A DNA stretch of 21,825 nt from DATFYM01 sp035315065. Its GTDB lineage: Bacteria; Acidobacteriota; Terriglobia; UBA7540. Positions 6,102-14,090 of the stretch are shown here, piece after piece. The DNA lies in NCBI GenBank assembly GCA_035315065.1, contig DATFYM010000237.1, positions 1 through 21,825 of the forward strand, given 5' to 3'. Position numbers and translations under genes: made by a program. Positions within the stretch are counted from its first letter, which is position 1. Every line of letters starts with the position of its first letter. The notes below the pieces were generated by a model. That model did no database searches, was not told where the DNA came from, and saw nothing but the letters and a program-made list of their open reading frames with translations.

Positions 6102-7391
6102 ATGCCGGACGTGCTGGAGAGTCAGTTAAAAGATGAAAGGGAAGTAACGCTTCCGGGTGGCGAGCCAGTCTCGCCGTCGCTGCATCACCATCTGGGCTTC
6201 AAGTGGGCGCTAGTGGGTGCGGGGTTGGCGTTGGTGGTGTTGCTGGCGATGGTCTGGCATTACTTCTCGATTCGCGAGTCGACCGATGATGCGGAAATCG
6301 ATGGTCACATCATCCCCATCAGCGCCAAAGTGGGTGGCACGGTGATCGAGGTGGACGTGCTGGATAATCAGCCGGTGAAGGCGGGTCAGGTGCTGGCGAA
6401 GATCGACCCGCGGGACTACGAGGTGGCGGCGGACCGCGCCCAGGCCGACTTGGCGCAAGCCGAGGCCTCGGCGCAGGCGGCGCAGACGGACGTGCCCATC
6501 ATCAGCGTCACCTCAGGATCGGAGGTCAGCACTGCGGAAGCCCGCCTCCGAAACGCTCTGGCCGGCGAGGCGGCCGCGCGCCAGGAAGTCGACGCCGCCG
6601 AGGCCACGGAGACCGCGTCCAAGGCGCGTTTGACAGAAGCAGAAGCCAACGCCAACAAGGCCGAGCACGATCTGGCGCGCATCAAGCCGCTGGCGGCGAA
6701 GGATGAGGTCTCGCAGCAGCAGTACGACGCCACCATCGCGGCGGCGGAATCCGCGCGCGCCGCCGTGGCCTCCGCGAAGGCCGACGTGGCAGTGGCCCAG
6801 CAAAATGTGGCCGTGGCCCGGAGCCACCTCACGCAGGCGCAGTCGATGGTGGCGATGGCGCAGGCCGACGTGCGAGCGGCCGCCATGGCGCCCGAGCACG
6901 TGGCCATGTCGCGCGCCCAAGCCGCTTCCGCCGACGCGCGGGCGGCGCAGACCAAGGCTGCCTTGGCCCAGGCCAGGCTCAACCTGGATTACACGGTGGT
7001 GAGAGCTCCGGTAGACGGCGTGGTCAGCAAGAAGACCGTGCAACTGGGAGAGGTGATCGCCCCCGGGCAACCCCTCATGGCGGTGGTTCAACTCGACGAC
7101 GTCTGGGTCACGGCCAACTTCAAGGAGAATCAGCTCCGGAACATGCGGATAGGACAGCAAGCCGTCGTTTCGGTTGATGCTTACGGCGGACGGACCTATC
7201 GCGGTCATGTGGACAGCCTCGCCGCCGCCACGGGTGAGAAGTTCAGCGTCCTGCCGCCCGAGAACGCTACCGGCAATTACGTGAAGGTGGTGCAGCGAGT
7301 GCCGGTGAAGATCCGGTTCGACCCGGACCAGAACGCCGACCAGTCGCTGAGGCCGGGCATGAGCGTCGAGCCAACGGTGATCACAAAATAG
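6102..7391 (+). CDS. emrA: EmrA-type membrane fusion (HlyD family) efflux protein
   Basis: A 429-residue periplasmic adaptor that would link the inner-membrane pump EmrB to an outer-membrane channel. One N-terminal membrane helix (about 33-52) precedes a barrel-sandwich/biotinyl-lipoyl segment (about 66-105, with IPISAKVGGTVIEVDVLDNQ). A long alanine-rich coiled-coil hairpin (about 107-300) follows, then the second lipoyl half (RAPVDGVVSKKTVQLGEVI) and a beta-barrel (VWVTANFKENQLRNMRIGQ). Length fits the family. ATG 6102 is chosen because GGGAG lies 6 nt upstream; a TTG at 6081 is in frame but less likely. The gene is followed after 28 bp by emrB. No TolC-like gene is in the window. Confidence 0.92.
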   Translation: MPDVLESQLKDEREVTLPGGEPVSPSLHHHLGFKWALVGAGLALVVLLAMVWHYFSIRESTDDAEIDGHIIPISAKVGGTVIEVDVLDNQPVKAGQVLAKIDPRDYEVAADRAQADLAQAEASAQAAQTDVPIISVTSGSEVSTAEARLRNALAGEAAARQEVDAAEATETASKARLTEAEANANKAEHDLARIKPLAAKDEVSQQQYDATIAAAESARAAVASAKADVAVAQQNVAVARSHLTQAQSMVAMAQADVRAAAMAPEHVAMSRAQAASADARAAQTKAALAQARLNLDYTVVRAPVDGVVSKKTVQLGEVIAPGQPLMAVVQLDDVWVTANFKENQLRNMRIGQQAVVSVDAYGGRTYRGHVDSLAAATGEKFSVLPPENATGNYVKVVQRVPVKIRFDPDQNADQSLRPGMSVEPTVITK

Positions 7392-7418
7392 TGACTAGTG
7401 GCGAGTGGCGAGTGAAGG
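7391..7418. repeat. Four heptads forming the emrA-emrB spacer
   Basis: The space between the emrA stop (7389-7391) and the emrB ATG (7420) is four in-phase 7-mers of the GTGRCKA type (7391-7397, 7398-7404, 7405-7411, 7412-7418), two of them identical. The last unit supplies the GAAGG that stands in for a Shine-Dalgarno. Confidence 0.65.
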
Positions 7419-7419
7419 C

Positions 7420-8982
7420 ATGATTGACGAAGACCAGAGCGAACATCGGCACATCAACCCGTGGATCATCGCCATCGCGGTGATGCTCAGCACGTTTATG
7501 GAAGTGCTGGACACCACGGTGGTGAACGTCTCCCTGCCGCACATTGCCGGGAACCTTTCCGCCACCCCGGATGAAGCCACCTGGGCGCTGACATCGTATC
7601 TGGTTGCCAATGCCATCATCCTTCCAATCACCGGTTGGTTGGGAAACTATTTCGGACGCAAGCGGCTACTGATGTTGTCGGTGACGTTGTTCACCACCGC
7701 GTCCTTCCTCTGCGGGCTTGCGCCCAGCTTGCCGGCGTTGATCTTCTTTCGCATCCTCCAGGGCGCGAGCGGCGGCTGCCTGCAACCGATCTCGCAGGCG
7801 GTGCTGCTGGAGGCCTTCAAGCCCGAAGACCGGGGCAAGGCCATGGGCTTCTGGGGACTGGGCATCGTGGTGGCGCCGATGCTGGGCCCGGTGCTGGGCG
7901 GCTGGCTGACCGACAGCTACAGTTGGCGCTGGGTGTTCTACATTAACGTCCCCATCGGCATCGCGTCGCTCATCATGACCAGGGCGTTCATCTTCGATCC
8001 GCCGTACATCCGGCGCGGAACGGCGCGCGTAGACTATTGGGGCATCGGGATGCTGGCGGTCGGGGTCGGCGCGCTTCAGTTGGTACTCGACAAGGGCCAG
8101 GAAAAGGACTGGTTCTCGAGCCACTGGATCGCCGCGCTCACCATTCTCGCGTTGACCGCCCTCGCCGCTTTCGTGATTTACGAGTTGCGCGCCAAGAGCC
8201 CGGTGGTGAACCTGCGCGTCCTCAAGAACCGGACTTTTGCGAGCGGCGTCTTTCTGATGACGGCGCTCGGCTTTGTGCTTTACGGCAGCCTGGTGCTGCT
8301 GCCGTTGTTGTTGCAGACGCTTCTCGGGTATCCCGCGCTTCAGGCCGGCTTCGCCATGGCCCCGCGCGGCCTGGGATCGTTCATCGCCATGCCGGTGGTG
8401 GGGATCATCATTGCGCGGTTTGACGCTCGCAAGCTCTTGGCCCTTGGCATCACGGTGTGCGCCTTGACCCTGTGGCAGCTTTCGCGCTTGAGCCTGGTGG
8501 CCGGATACTGGGACATCTTCTGGCCGCAGTTCATTCAGGGCCTGTCGCTGGCGTTCCTGTTCGTGCCGCTCACCACCGCCACCATGGACCCCATTCCGAA
8601 GGAGCAAATGGGCAACGCCACCAGCATCTTTAACTTGATGCGCAACCTGGGCGGCAGTATGGGGATCGCCGGGTCCGCGACGATGTCGGAACGCTGGCGG
8701 CAGGGGGATACCAACGTCCTCGGCGCCAACTTCAATCCCTACGACTACGGGTCCCAGGAGATGATGCATAGGCTGCAGCAGGGTTTCATGGCCCAAGGGT
8801 CGGACCCCGCCACGGCCCTCCATCGAGCCTATGCAGCTACATTCGGGCTGGTGCAGCGGCAGGCCGCGATGCTCGCCTTTAACAAAGTCTTTCTCGTGCT
8901 GTCAGCCCTGTTTCTGGTGATGGTCCCATTTCTGTTCTTGATGGGCCGGCCCGGGTCGGGGAAACCGGTGATCGTGCACTGA
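7420..8982 (+). CDS. emrB: EmrB/QacA-type DHA2 drug efflux permease (MFS)
   Basis: A 520-residue inner-membrane proton/drug antiporter with about 14 membrane helices, the number typical of the DHA2 family. The family motif LDTTVVNVSLP lies in helix 1 (30-40, with Asp31). Motif A appears as GNYFGRKR (75-82), motif B as RILQGASGG, and the antiporter motif C as APMLGPVLGGWL (152-163). The pairing with emrA supports a tripartite EmrAB-type pump exporting hydrophobic compounds. An in-frame GTG at 7405 would add five residues but lies inside the heptad spacer. The TGA stop (8980-8982) overlaps the first base of a 43-bp inverted repeat that may act as a terminator. The actual substrate cannot be predicted. 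Confidence 0.92.
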   Translation: MIDEDQSEHRHINPWIIAIAVMLSTFMEVLDTTVVNVSLPHIAGNLSATPDEATWALTSYLVANAIILPITGWLGNYFGRKRLLMLSVTLFTTASFLCGLAPSLPALIFFRILQGASGGCLQPISQAVLLEAFKPEDRGKAMGFWGLGIVVAPMLGPVLGGWLTDSYSWRWVFYINVPIGIASLIMTRAFIFDPPYIRRGTARVDYWGIGMLAVGVGALQLVLDKGQEKDWFSSHWIAALTILALTALAAFVIYELRAKSPVVNLRVLKNRTFASGVFLMTALGFVLYGSLVLLPLLLQTLLGYPALQAGFAMAPRGLGSFIAMPVVGIIIARFDARKLLALGITVCALTLWQLSRLSLVAGYWDIFWPQFIQGLSLAFLFVPLTTATMDPIPKEQMGNATSIFNLMRNLGGSMGIAGSATMSERWRQGDTNVLGANFNPYDYGSQEMMHRLQQGFMAQGSDPATALHRAYAATFGLVQRQAAMLAFNKVFLVLSALFLVMVPFLFLMGRPGSGKPVIVH

Positions 8983-9119
8983 AGAATTGATGATTGCAGA
9001 TTGACGATTGACGATTGGAAGAGACGACGGACGATTGTCGGGGCCTATTGAAAAGCCGCGCGGCTCGCCTTTTCTTCTCTTTCAATCGTCAATCGCCAAT
9101 CTGCAATCGTCAATTCTTC
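8981..9119. repeat. 43-bp near-perfect inverted repeat built of GATTGAC heptads
   Basis: Arm 1 (8981-9023) and arm 2 (9077-9119) are reverse complements at 40 of 43 positions, all three differences being transitions; two become G-U pairs in a plus-strand RNA. Both arms consist of 7-mers (GATTGAC type; CAATCGT type on the other arm, five units in phase at 9083-9117). The 53-nt spacer holds the palindrome AGCCGCGCGGCT. It lies between the convergent emrB and the secreted-protein gene and could terminate transcription from both sides. Confidence 0.85.
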
Positions 9120-9148
9120 GCCTGGTCAGGATTGAATGTTACAGAGCA

Positions 9149-9640
9149 CTAGTTTGGCTCCTGGTACACAGCCGAGGCCACACTATCGGGACTCGCGTCG
9201 TCGACCGACTTACCGGGGCCGTACGCAGCCTTCTGGAACCTGTTGCCTTCCTTGCGGATGACATCATGCCATCCGTCGTCCCAGGCGATGCGCGCCTCGC
9301 CGTTCACCACCGCCCATGTGCCGTCTCCGCCCGCGCCGATATCCTTGTGGGCCGTGCCATCCGGCTTCAAGATGATCTTGAAGGTTCCGCTCACGCCACC
9401 GCCGACACCCACCTTCCACTCTCCGGTAAAGCGGCTCCTGCCGGTCACTACGGCTGGGCCCACGTGCTCGAACTCGATGCGAGCGATCTGGGCGACCGGG
9501 AAGCTTTGCCTGTGGCCATCCTTAAAAACGATCACTAGGCTGCCCACGGACTCTTGGGACCAGAGCGCGGGTATGACGCCGCCGAAAACCAGCGAGGCCA
9601 GGACTATGCCGGCGGAAAGTAGTCTAGTCAGTTTGAACAT
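9149..9640 (-). CDS. Small secreted protein of unknown function
   Basis: 163 residues. The start at ATG 9640 has an excellent Shine-Dalgarno (GGAGGT, 5 nt upstream). Residues 1 to about 28 form a signal peptide (positive FKLTR, then a hydrophobic stretch, ending near ALWS), so the protein is exported. The mature part has two segments: SLVIVFKDGHRQSFPVAQIARIEF (about 34-58), and a beta-rich stretch from FTGEWKVG to RFQKAAYG (about 71-141), whose Thr-Gly-Glu-Trp/Gly-Thr-Trp pattern suggests a small ligand-binding barrel or sandwich. I do not recognise the family. It stands alone, convergent with emrB and 80 bp downstream of ddl. Confidence 0.8.
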   Translation of the reverse strand: MFKLTRLLSAGIVLASLVFGGVIPALWSQESVGSLVIVFKDGHRQSFPVAQIARIEFEHVGPAVVTGRSRFTGEWKVGVGGGVSGTFKIILKPDGTAHKDIGAGGDGTWAVVNGEARIAWDDGWHDVIRKEGNRFQKAAYGPGKSVDDASPDSVASAVYQEPN

Positions 9641-9720
9641 CGCACACCTCCAGACGGATTCTACGGAATTCTCGATTGCGAAGTTCCGAGTCGCGGTGCC
9701 TCCTAAAGCACGATCTTGCT

Positions 9721-10851
9721 TTAAGGCTGCGGGTCGAACGTATAGCGAGTACGGCTCTTTTCCTGGTGGCGCTCGATCGCCAGCTCCACGAGCCGATCGA
9801 TGAGTTTCGCATAGGGAAGGCCCGAGGCTTCCCAGAGTTTCGGATACATGCTGATGGGCGTGAAGCCCGGGATGGTATTGATCTCGTTGACGAAGATGGC
9901 GGCCGTCCGGCGGTCGAGAAGAAGGTCCACGCGCGCCATGCCGGCGCCATCGACGGCCCGGAAAGATTGGACGGCGAGTTGCTGGACGCGTCTCGTCTGG
10001 CGTGGGCGAAGCTTGGCCGGGATGATCAGTTGCGACCCTTCCTTGACGTACTTGGCTTCGTAGTCGTAAAACTCGTTTACCGGAACCACTTCCCCGGGGA
10101 CCGAAGCCTGCGGAGAGTCGTTGCCCAGCACCGAACACTCGATCTCCCTGGCATCTATCCCTTTTTCAACGATGATCTTGCGATCGTACTCGGCCGCGAG
10201 GTCGAGCGCGGGCTTCAGTTCCTTCGCGCTGTGCACCTTGCTGATTCCGACCGACGAGCCCAGGTTGGCGGGCTTGACAAAAAGCGGGTACCGCAGTTTC
10301 TTTTGGATGGCGGCCAGCACGTGCTCCGGGTTGCGCTCCCATTCGCTGCGCAGCACGGTGATCCACGGCACGACCGGGATGCGCGCGTCGCGAAACAAAC
10401 GCTTCATCAGGTCCTTGTCCATGCCGGCGGCCGAGCCAAGGACGCCGGAGCCGACGTAGGGAATATCCGCTAGCTCCAGCAGACCCTGGACGGTGCCGTC
10501 CTCGCCGAACGTCCCGTGCAGAAGCGGGAAGATCACGTCGATCTCGGGGCGCGTGTCTGCCGCCTCTCGGCGCGAGAGTTGGCGGGAAGACGCAGGATCA
10601 AGCGGGATGAATCGGGGACCGGTGGGCGCGACGGATGCCGTCACCGGCTTGCCATTCGTGAGCACGCCCGGCAGGAGCTTGTCGGCGCTCGAGCCGAGCA
10701 GCCAGCGGCCTTCGTGCGTGATGCCGATGGGGATCACCTCGTACTTCTCCGAATCCACCGCCTGCATCACCGAAGCCGCGGAAGTGAGCGAGACTTCGTG
10801 CTCTCCCGACCGGCCGCCAAATAGGATTCCCAGCCGGATTTTTTGGTTCAC
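9721..10851 (-). CDS. ddl: D-alanine--D-alanine ligase
   Basis: 376 residues. It joins two D-Ala in an ATP-dependent reaction to give the dipeptide for peptidoglycan precursor synthesis in the cytoplasm. The ATP-grasp ligase motifs are all visible: LFGGRSGEHEVS (10-21), LHGTFGEDGTVQGLLEL, FVKPANLGSSVGI and FVNEINTIPGFTPISMYP. The DYEAKY segment of the omega loop is of the D-Ala type. Length is typical. The start is GTG 10851, whose first four bases GTGA overlap the arginase stop codon, so translation is probably coupled. It is the last gene of the glgP-arginase-ddl operon. Confidence 0.96.
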   Translation of the reverse strand: MNQKIRLGILFGGRSGEHEVSLTSAASVMQAVDSEKYEVIPIGITHEGRWLLGSSADKLLPGVLTNGKPVTASVAPTGPRFIPLDPASSRQLSRREAADTRPEIDVIFPLLHGTFGEDGTVQGLLELADIPYVGSGVLGSAAGMDKDLMKRLFRDARIPVVPWITVLRSEWERNPEHVLAAIQKKLRYPLFVKPANLGSSVGISKVHSAKELKPALDLAAEYDRKIIVEKGIDAREIECSVLGNDSPQASVPGEVVPVNEFYDYEAKYVKEGSQLIIPAKLRPRQTRRVQQLAVQSFRAVDGAGMARVDLLLDRRTAAIFVNEINTIPGFTPISMYPKLWEASGLPYAKLIDRLVELAIERHQEKSRTRYTFDPQP

Positions 10852-11753
10852 AGTATCTTCTTTCCCAGCGCCGAAGTTATGAGGCCGACGGCGAGCCCGG
10901 CGGTGCGATTATGGGCGTCGAGGATGGGGTTCACCTCCACCACCTCCAGCGAAAGCAACTGCTTGCTGTCGGCGATGATTTCCATGGCTAGGTGCGCCTC
11001 GCGAAAAGTGATGCCGCCCGCCACAGGCGTCCCCACCCCCGGCGCCTCGTCGGGATCGACCACATCCATGTCGAACGAGACCGCGAAGCCAGCGGTGGAT
11101 CGCGTGGCCAGCTCGATGCTGCGTTCCATCACCGACCGCATGCCCTGCTCGTCGATGTCGCGCATGGTGAACACGTGGACGCCGGCGTCCTTCACGATCC
11201 GGCGCTCACGCGCGTCGAGGTCGCGGGCGCCGATCAGCACGCAATCCGGGGCGCGCAGTTTCGGCGCATATCCGAAAATCTTGGTGAGAGGGTCGGGACC
11301 ATAACCCAGCAGTGCTGCAAACGGCATTCCGTGAATGTTGCCGCTGGGGCTCGACTCCGGCGTATTCATGTCGGCGTGGGCGTCAATCCAGAGGCAGCCG
11401 ATGCTCTGTCCGCGGTCGTGGTGGTGCTTGGCCACACCCGAGAGCGTTCCGATGGCGATCGAGTGGTCCCCGCCCAAGGAAATCGGGAACAGCCCTTCGT
11501 CCAGCGTCTGTGCCACGCGCTGCGCCACCTCCTCCGACACGGCGGCGATTTCGTGCAGATACTTCGCCCGCCGGTCTCCGAACGGCTGCTCCTCGGCAAT
11601 CTTGACGTGGATGTTCCCGCAATCTTCCACGTGCTGACCGATAGCCTTCAACGCCGCATCGAGGCCCGCCGCGCGCACGGCCGAGGGTCCCATATCGACG
11701 CCGCGACGCTCCTGGCCGAGGTCCAGTGGTATGCCCAGAACTCGAATCTTCAT
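10848..11753 (-). CDS. rocF: Arginase
   Basis: 301 residues. It hydrolyses L-arginine to ornithine and urea with a binuclear manganese centre. Metal ligands are recognisable: His97 in GGDHS, Asp124/His126/Asp128 in DAHAD, and Asp228/Asp230 in SFDMDVVDP. The ureohydrolase ending SLEVVEVNPILD is also present. The substrate loop SSPSGNIHGMP is arginase-like rather than agmatinase-like. ATG 11753 is chosen because the upstream codons run into heptad repeats and the phosphorylase 3' end. It lies 10 bp downstream of the glycogen phosphorylase gene and overlaps ddl by 4 bp. A related ureohydrolase remains possible, but arginase is well supported. Confidence 0.92.
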   Translation of the reverse strand: MKIRVLGIPLDLGQERRGVDMGPSAVRAAGLDAALKAIGQHVEDCGNIHVKIAEEQPFGDRRAKYLHEIAAVSEEVAQRVAQTLDEGLFPISLGGDHSIAIGTLSGVAKHHHDRGQSIGCLWIDAHADMNTPESSPSGNIHGMPFAALLGYGPDPLTKIFGYAPKLRAPDCVLIGARDLDARERRIVKDAGVHVFTMRDIDEQGMRSVMERSIELATRSTAGFAVSFDMDVVDPDEAPGVGTPVAGGITFREAHLAMEIIADSKQLLSLEVVEVNPILDAHNRTAGLAVGLITSALGKKIL

Positions 11754-11757
11754 CCTG

Positions 11758-11799
11758 CACTCTTCACTCTTGACCGTTGACCCTTGCCCTTTGACCTTC
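11758..11799. repeat. Six heptads overlapping the glgP stop codon
   Basis: Six in-phase 7-mers (CACTCTT twice, then GACCNTT-type words) start in the 10-bp glgP-arginase spacer and extend into the last dozen codons of the phosphorylase gene. The C-terminal tail GQRARVNGQE is therefore encoded by repeat DNA. Confidence 0.65.
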
Positions 11800-13530
11800 T
11801 TCCTCGCTATGGATCGCGGCCTCTGGCCTTCGGAAGTAGGCATTGGAAACGTACTGCTCGAGCATGCGTTGCGTATTGAAGAATGAGCCATTGAGGGCGA
11901 TGGAGTGGCGCATGACTTCATGGAAAGCGTGCGGCCGGCCGTAGAACATGGGCAGAATCACCAGCTCGAGCTTATCGTAAAGCGAGGCTACCTCGGCGAT
12001 GTAGTCCTCCGGGTGGCTGCTTCCGTCGCGGCCGATGGCCCAGCCCGTGGCCCCCTCAACGCACCCTTCAATCCACCAGCCGTCGAGCACGCTCAGGCTG
12101 GGGACGCCGTTAAGCGCCGCCTTCATGCCGCTGGTACCCGAGGCTTCGTAAGGGCGCTGGGGCGTGTTCAGCCACACATCGACGCCGCCGGTCAGCAACT
12201 GCCCCCATCGCATGTCGTAATCAGGGATGTAGACTACGCGGACGCTGTCCTTGAGGCCCGCCGCGGCTTTGAACACCCGACGGATCATCGCCTTGCCGTC
12301 GGCGTCGTGCGGATGGGCCTTGCCGGCGTAAATCACTTGCAGCGGACCCACCTGTTGCGTGATCCACTCCAGGCGGGCGGGGTTGGCAAACAAGAGGTCG
12401 GCTCGCTTGTAGGTGGCGGCACGCCGGGCGAAGCCAAAGGTGAGAAATTTCGGATCGAGCGACTCTCCCGTGGCCTGGCGCACCTCACGGAACAAGGCGC
12501 GCTTGGCCTCCTCGTGCGCCTGGCGGATTTCATCGAGCCCGATGCCGATGGCATACCGCAGATAGAGGTTGTCGCGACGCCACTCAGGAATGTGCCGGTC
12601 ATAGAGGGCTTGCAAAGGCGGCGAAGTCCAGGTTACAGCGTGGACGCCGTTGGTGATGGCGCGGACCGGGTAATTAGGAAACATGCCGTGCGAAACCTCG
12701 CCGTGGCGCATAGCCACGCCATTGACGTAGTGCGAGAACTGCAAGGCGACGAGGGTCATGTTCACGGTTGCTTCCGGACAGCAGCGGCTGACATCGACCC
12801 CGAAGGCTCGCGCGGCGCCCAGCACCTGAACCACCATTGCCTTGGGAAATAGGTCGTGCCCGGCGGGAACCGGCGTATGGGTGGTGAAGACGCACTGGCT
12901 CCGGACGGCCTCCACGTCATCCGGCGACGCCAATCCGAGATCCGGCCGTCCCATCCGCTGCTCCAACAGAGCCAGGGTGAGGAAAGCCGAGTGCCCTTCG
13001 TTCATATGATAGCTTTCGATCTCCGTGTGTCCCAGGGCGCGCAGGATGCCGACCCCGCCCATTCCCAGCACCACTTCCTGGCACAGGCGGTAGTGTTCGT
13101 CGCCGCCATAGAGAGAGTCGGTGAGGGCCTGGTCTTCCTCACTGTTCTCGGGGAGACAGGTGTCCAGAAGGTAGACCGGCACCTCGTGACCCGAGAGGCC
13201 GCGGACCGCGGCGCGCCAGGCTCGTACCTGAACCCGCCGGCCCCCGATTTCCACCTCTGCCCGCGGCGCCATCTCCTTCAGCTTTTCTTCCTTTTCCGGA
13301 CTCCAGACGTCCGGCTCCTCGGTCTGGTTGCCATTCACATCGAGGCGCTGTGTAAAGTAGCCCTTGCGGTAGACCAGCGTGATCCCGGCCATGGGCACCT
13401 CGAGGTCCGCAGCGGATCGCAACATGTCTCCTGCCAGCACCCCCAGACCGCCCGAGTAGGTGGGGATAGACGCGTCGAACGCGATCTCCATCGAAAAAAA
13501 TGCGACCTTGACAGTGCCGTTAGCACCCAT
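11764..13530 (-). CDS. glgP: Alpha-glucan (glycogen) phosphorylase
   Basis: 588 residues, matching the shorter class of bacterial alpha-glucan phosphorylases rather than the ~800-residue animal-type enzyme. It cleaves glycogen or maltodextrin with phosphate to glucose-1-phosphate. The N-terminal FFSMEIAFDASIPTYSGGLGVLAGD block and NEGHSAF are family signatures. The pyridoxal-phosphate site is EASGTSGMKAALNG with the Schiff-base lysine at about 470, followed by LDGWWIEG. The ATG at 13530 has GGGGA about 10 nt upstream. It heads the operon with arginase and ddl. The upstream region holds an extended -10 box, a heptad inverted repeat and a CRP-type palindrome. The last ~10 residues come from heptad repeats. 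Confidence 0.95.
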   Translation of the reverse strand: MGANGTVKVAFFSMEIAFDASIPTYSGGLGVLAGDMLRSAADLEVPMAGITLVYRKGYFTQRLDVNGNQTEEPDVWSPEKEEKLKEMAPRAEVEIGGRRVQVRAWRAAVRGLSGHEVPVYLLDTCLPENSEEDQALTDSLYGGDEHYRLCQEVVLGMGGVGILRALGHTEIESYHMNEGHSAFLTLALLEQRMGRPDLGLASPDDVEAVRSQCVFTTHTPVPAGHDLFPKAMVVQVLGAARAFGVDVSRCCPEATVNMTLVALQFSHYVNGVAMRHGEVSHGMFPNYPVRAITNGVHAVTWTSPPLQALYDRHIPEWRRDNLYLRYAIGIGLDEIRQAHEEAKRALFREVRQATGESLDPKFLTFGFARRAATYKRADLLFANPARLEWITQQVGPLQVIYAGKAHPHDADGKAMIRRVFKAAAGLKDSVRVVYIPDYDMRWGQLLTGGVDVWLNTPQRPYEASGTSGMKAALNGVPSLSVLDGWWIEGCVEGATGWAIGRDGSSHPEDYIAEVASLYDKLELVILPMFYGRPHAFHEVMRHSIALNGSFFNTQRMLEQYVSNAYFRRPEAAIHSEEEGQRARVNGQE

Positions 13531-13597
13531 TCTTCGTTCCCCAGTTGGCGACGATGATGCGTCGCGGAATTTGCCAAATAGGCCCGACTCCCAGTCA

Positions 13598-13657
13598 GCG
13601 GAGTTCGGGTTTCGGGGGTCTCTCTTCGAACCCCAAACCCCGAATCCCGAACCCCGC
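13598..13657. repeat. Heptad inverted repeat (AACCCCG type)
   Basis: Arms 13598-13617 and 13638-13657 are reverse complements at 18 of 20 positions. The right arm belongs to four in-phase heptads of AAYCCCR type (13629-13656). It would lie in the glgP leader if transcription starts near 13686. Confidence 0.7.
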
Positions 13658-13692
13658 TTGCACCGTCACCGTATTCGCGAAATCCAGCATTT

Positions 13693-13705
13693 AGTTTAGC
13701 AGACT
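13693..13705 (-). promoter_or_regulatory. Extended -10 promoter, probably of the glgP operon
   Basis: On the minus strand TGCTAAACT (13701-13693) fits TGnTAnnnT. The longer 13-mer AGTCTGCTAAACT is identical to that upstream of emrA. No -35 consensus is seen. Predicted leader about 155 nt. Confidence 0.4.
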
Positions 13706-14090
13706 CCCGAGGATTGGCGAGGTCCTCTGAGGCAGCGACACGCCGGCCGCATCCGAAGACGGGCGGGCAAGAAGGGAAAAGCGGGTCAAATCAGAAGGGA
13801 AACTTGCACTCGGGCTTAAAGGGCGAGATCGGATGCAGGCTGGCGTGTGTTGATTTCTGACCCCAAGCCGGCGGGTCCGCACCGCGGCGAGAGGAGGAGG
13901 AAGACTCGCTCGCAGCGCGGAAACCCGCCAGACCGAGGGATAATCGATAGCATTCAAAACTCGAGACGGTGGGAGCGTTCTCCAAACCTTCGGCGGTGAA
14001 AGATAGTATCGACATAACGGTCCCACCCTCTTGACGTGAAGCAGACTACCGGAGTCGAGAGGGCTCGGCCTATGACGGCCATCACGCCCC

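Noticed and set aside
7666..8823. 385-codon minus-strand frame antisense to emrB
   Set aside because: GC-rich shadow; emrB has all family motifs on the plus strand.
9676..10473. 265-codon plus-strand frame over ddl
   Set aside because: Shadow of ddl, whose ATP-grasp motifs are unambiguous.
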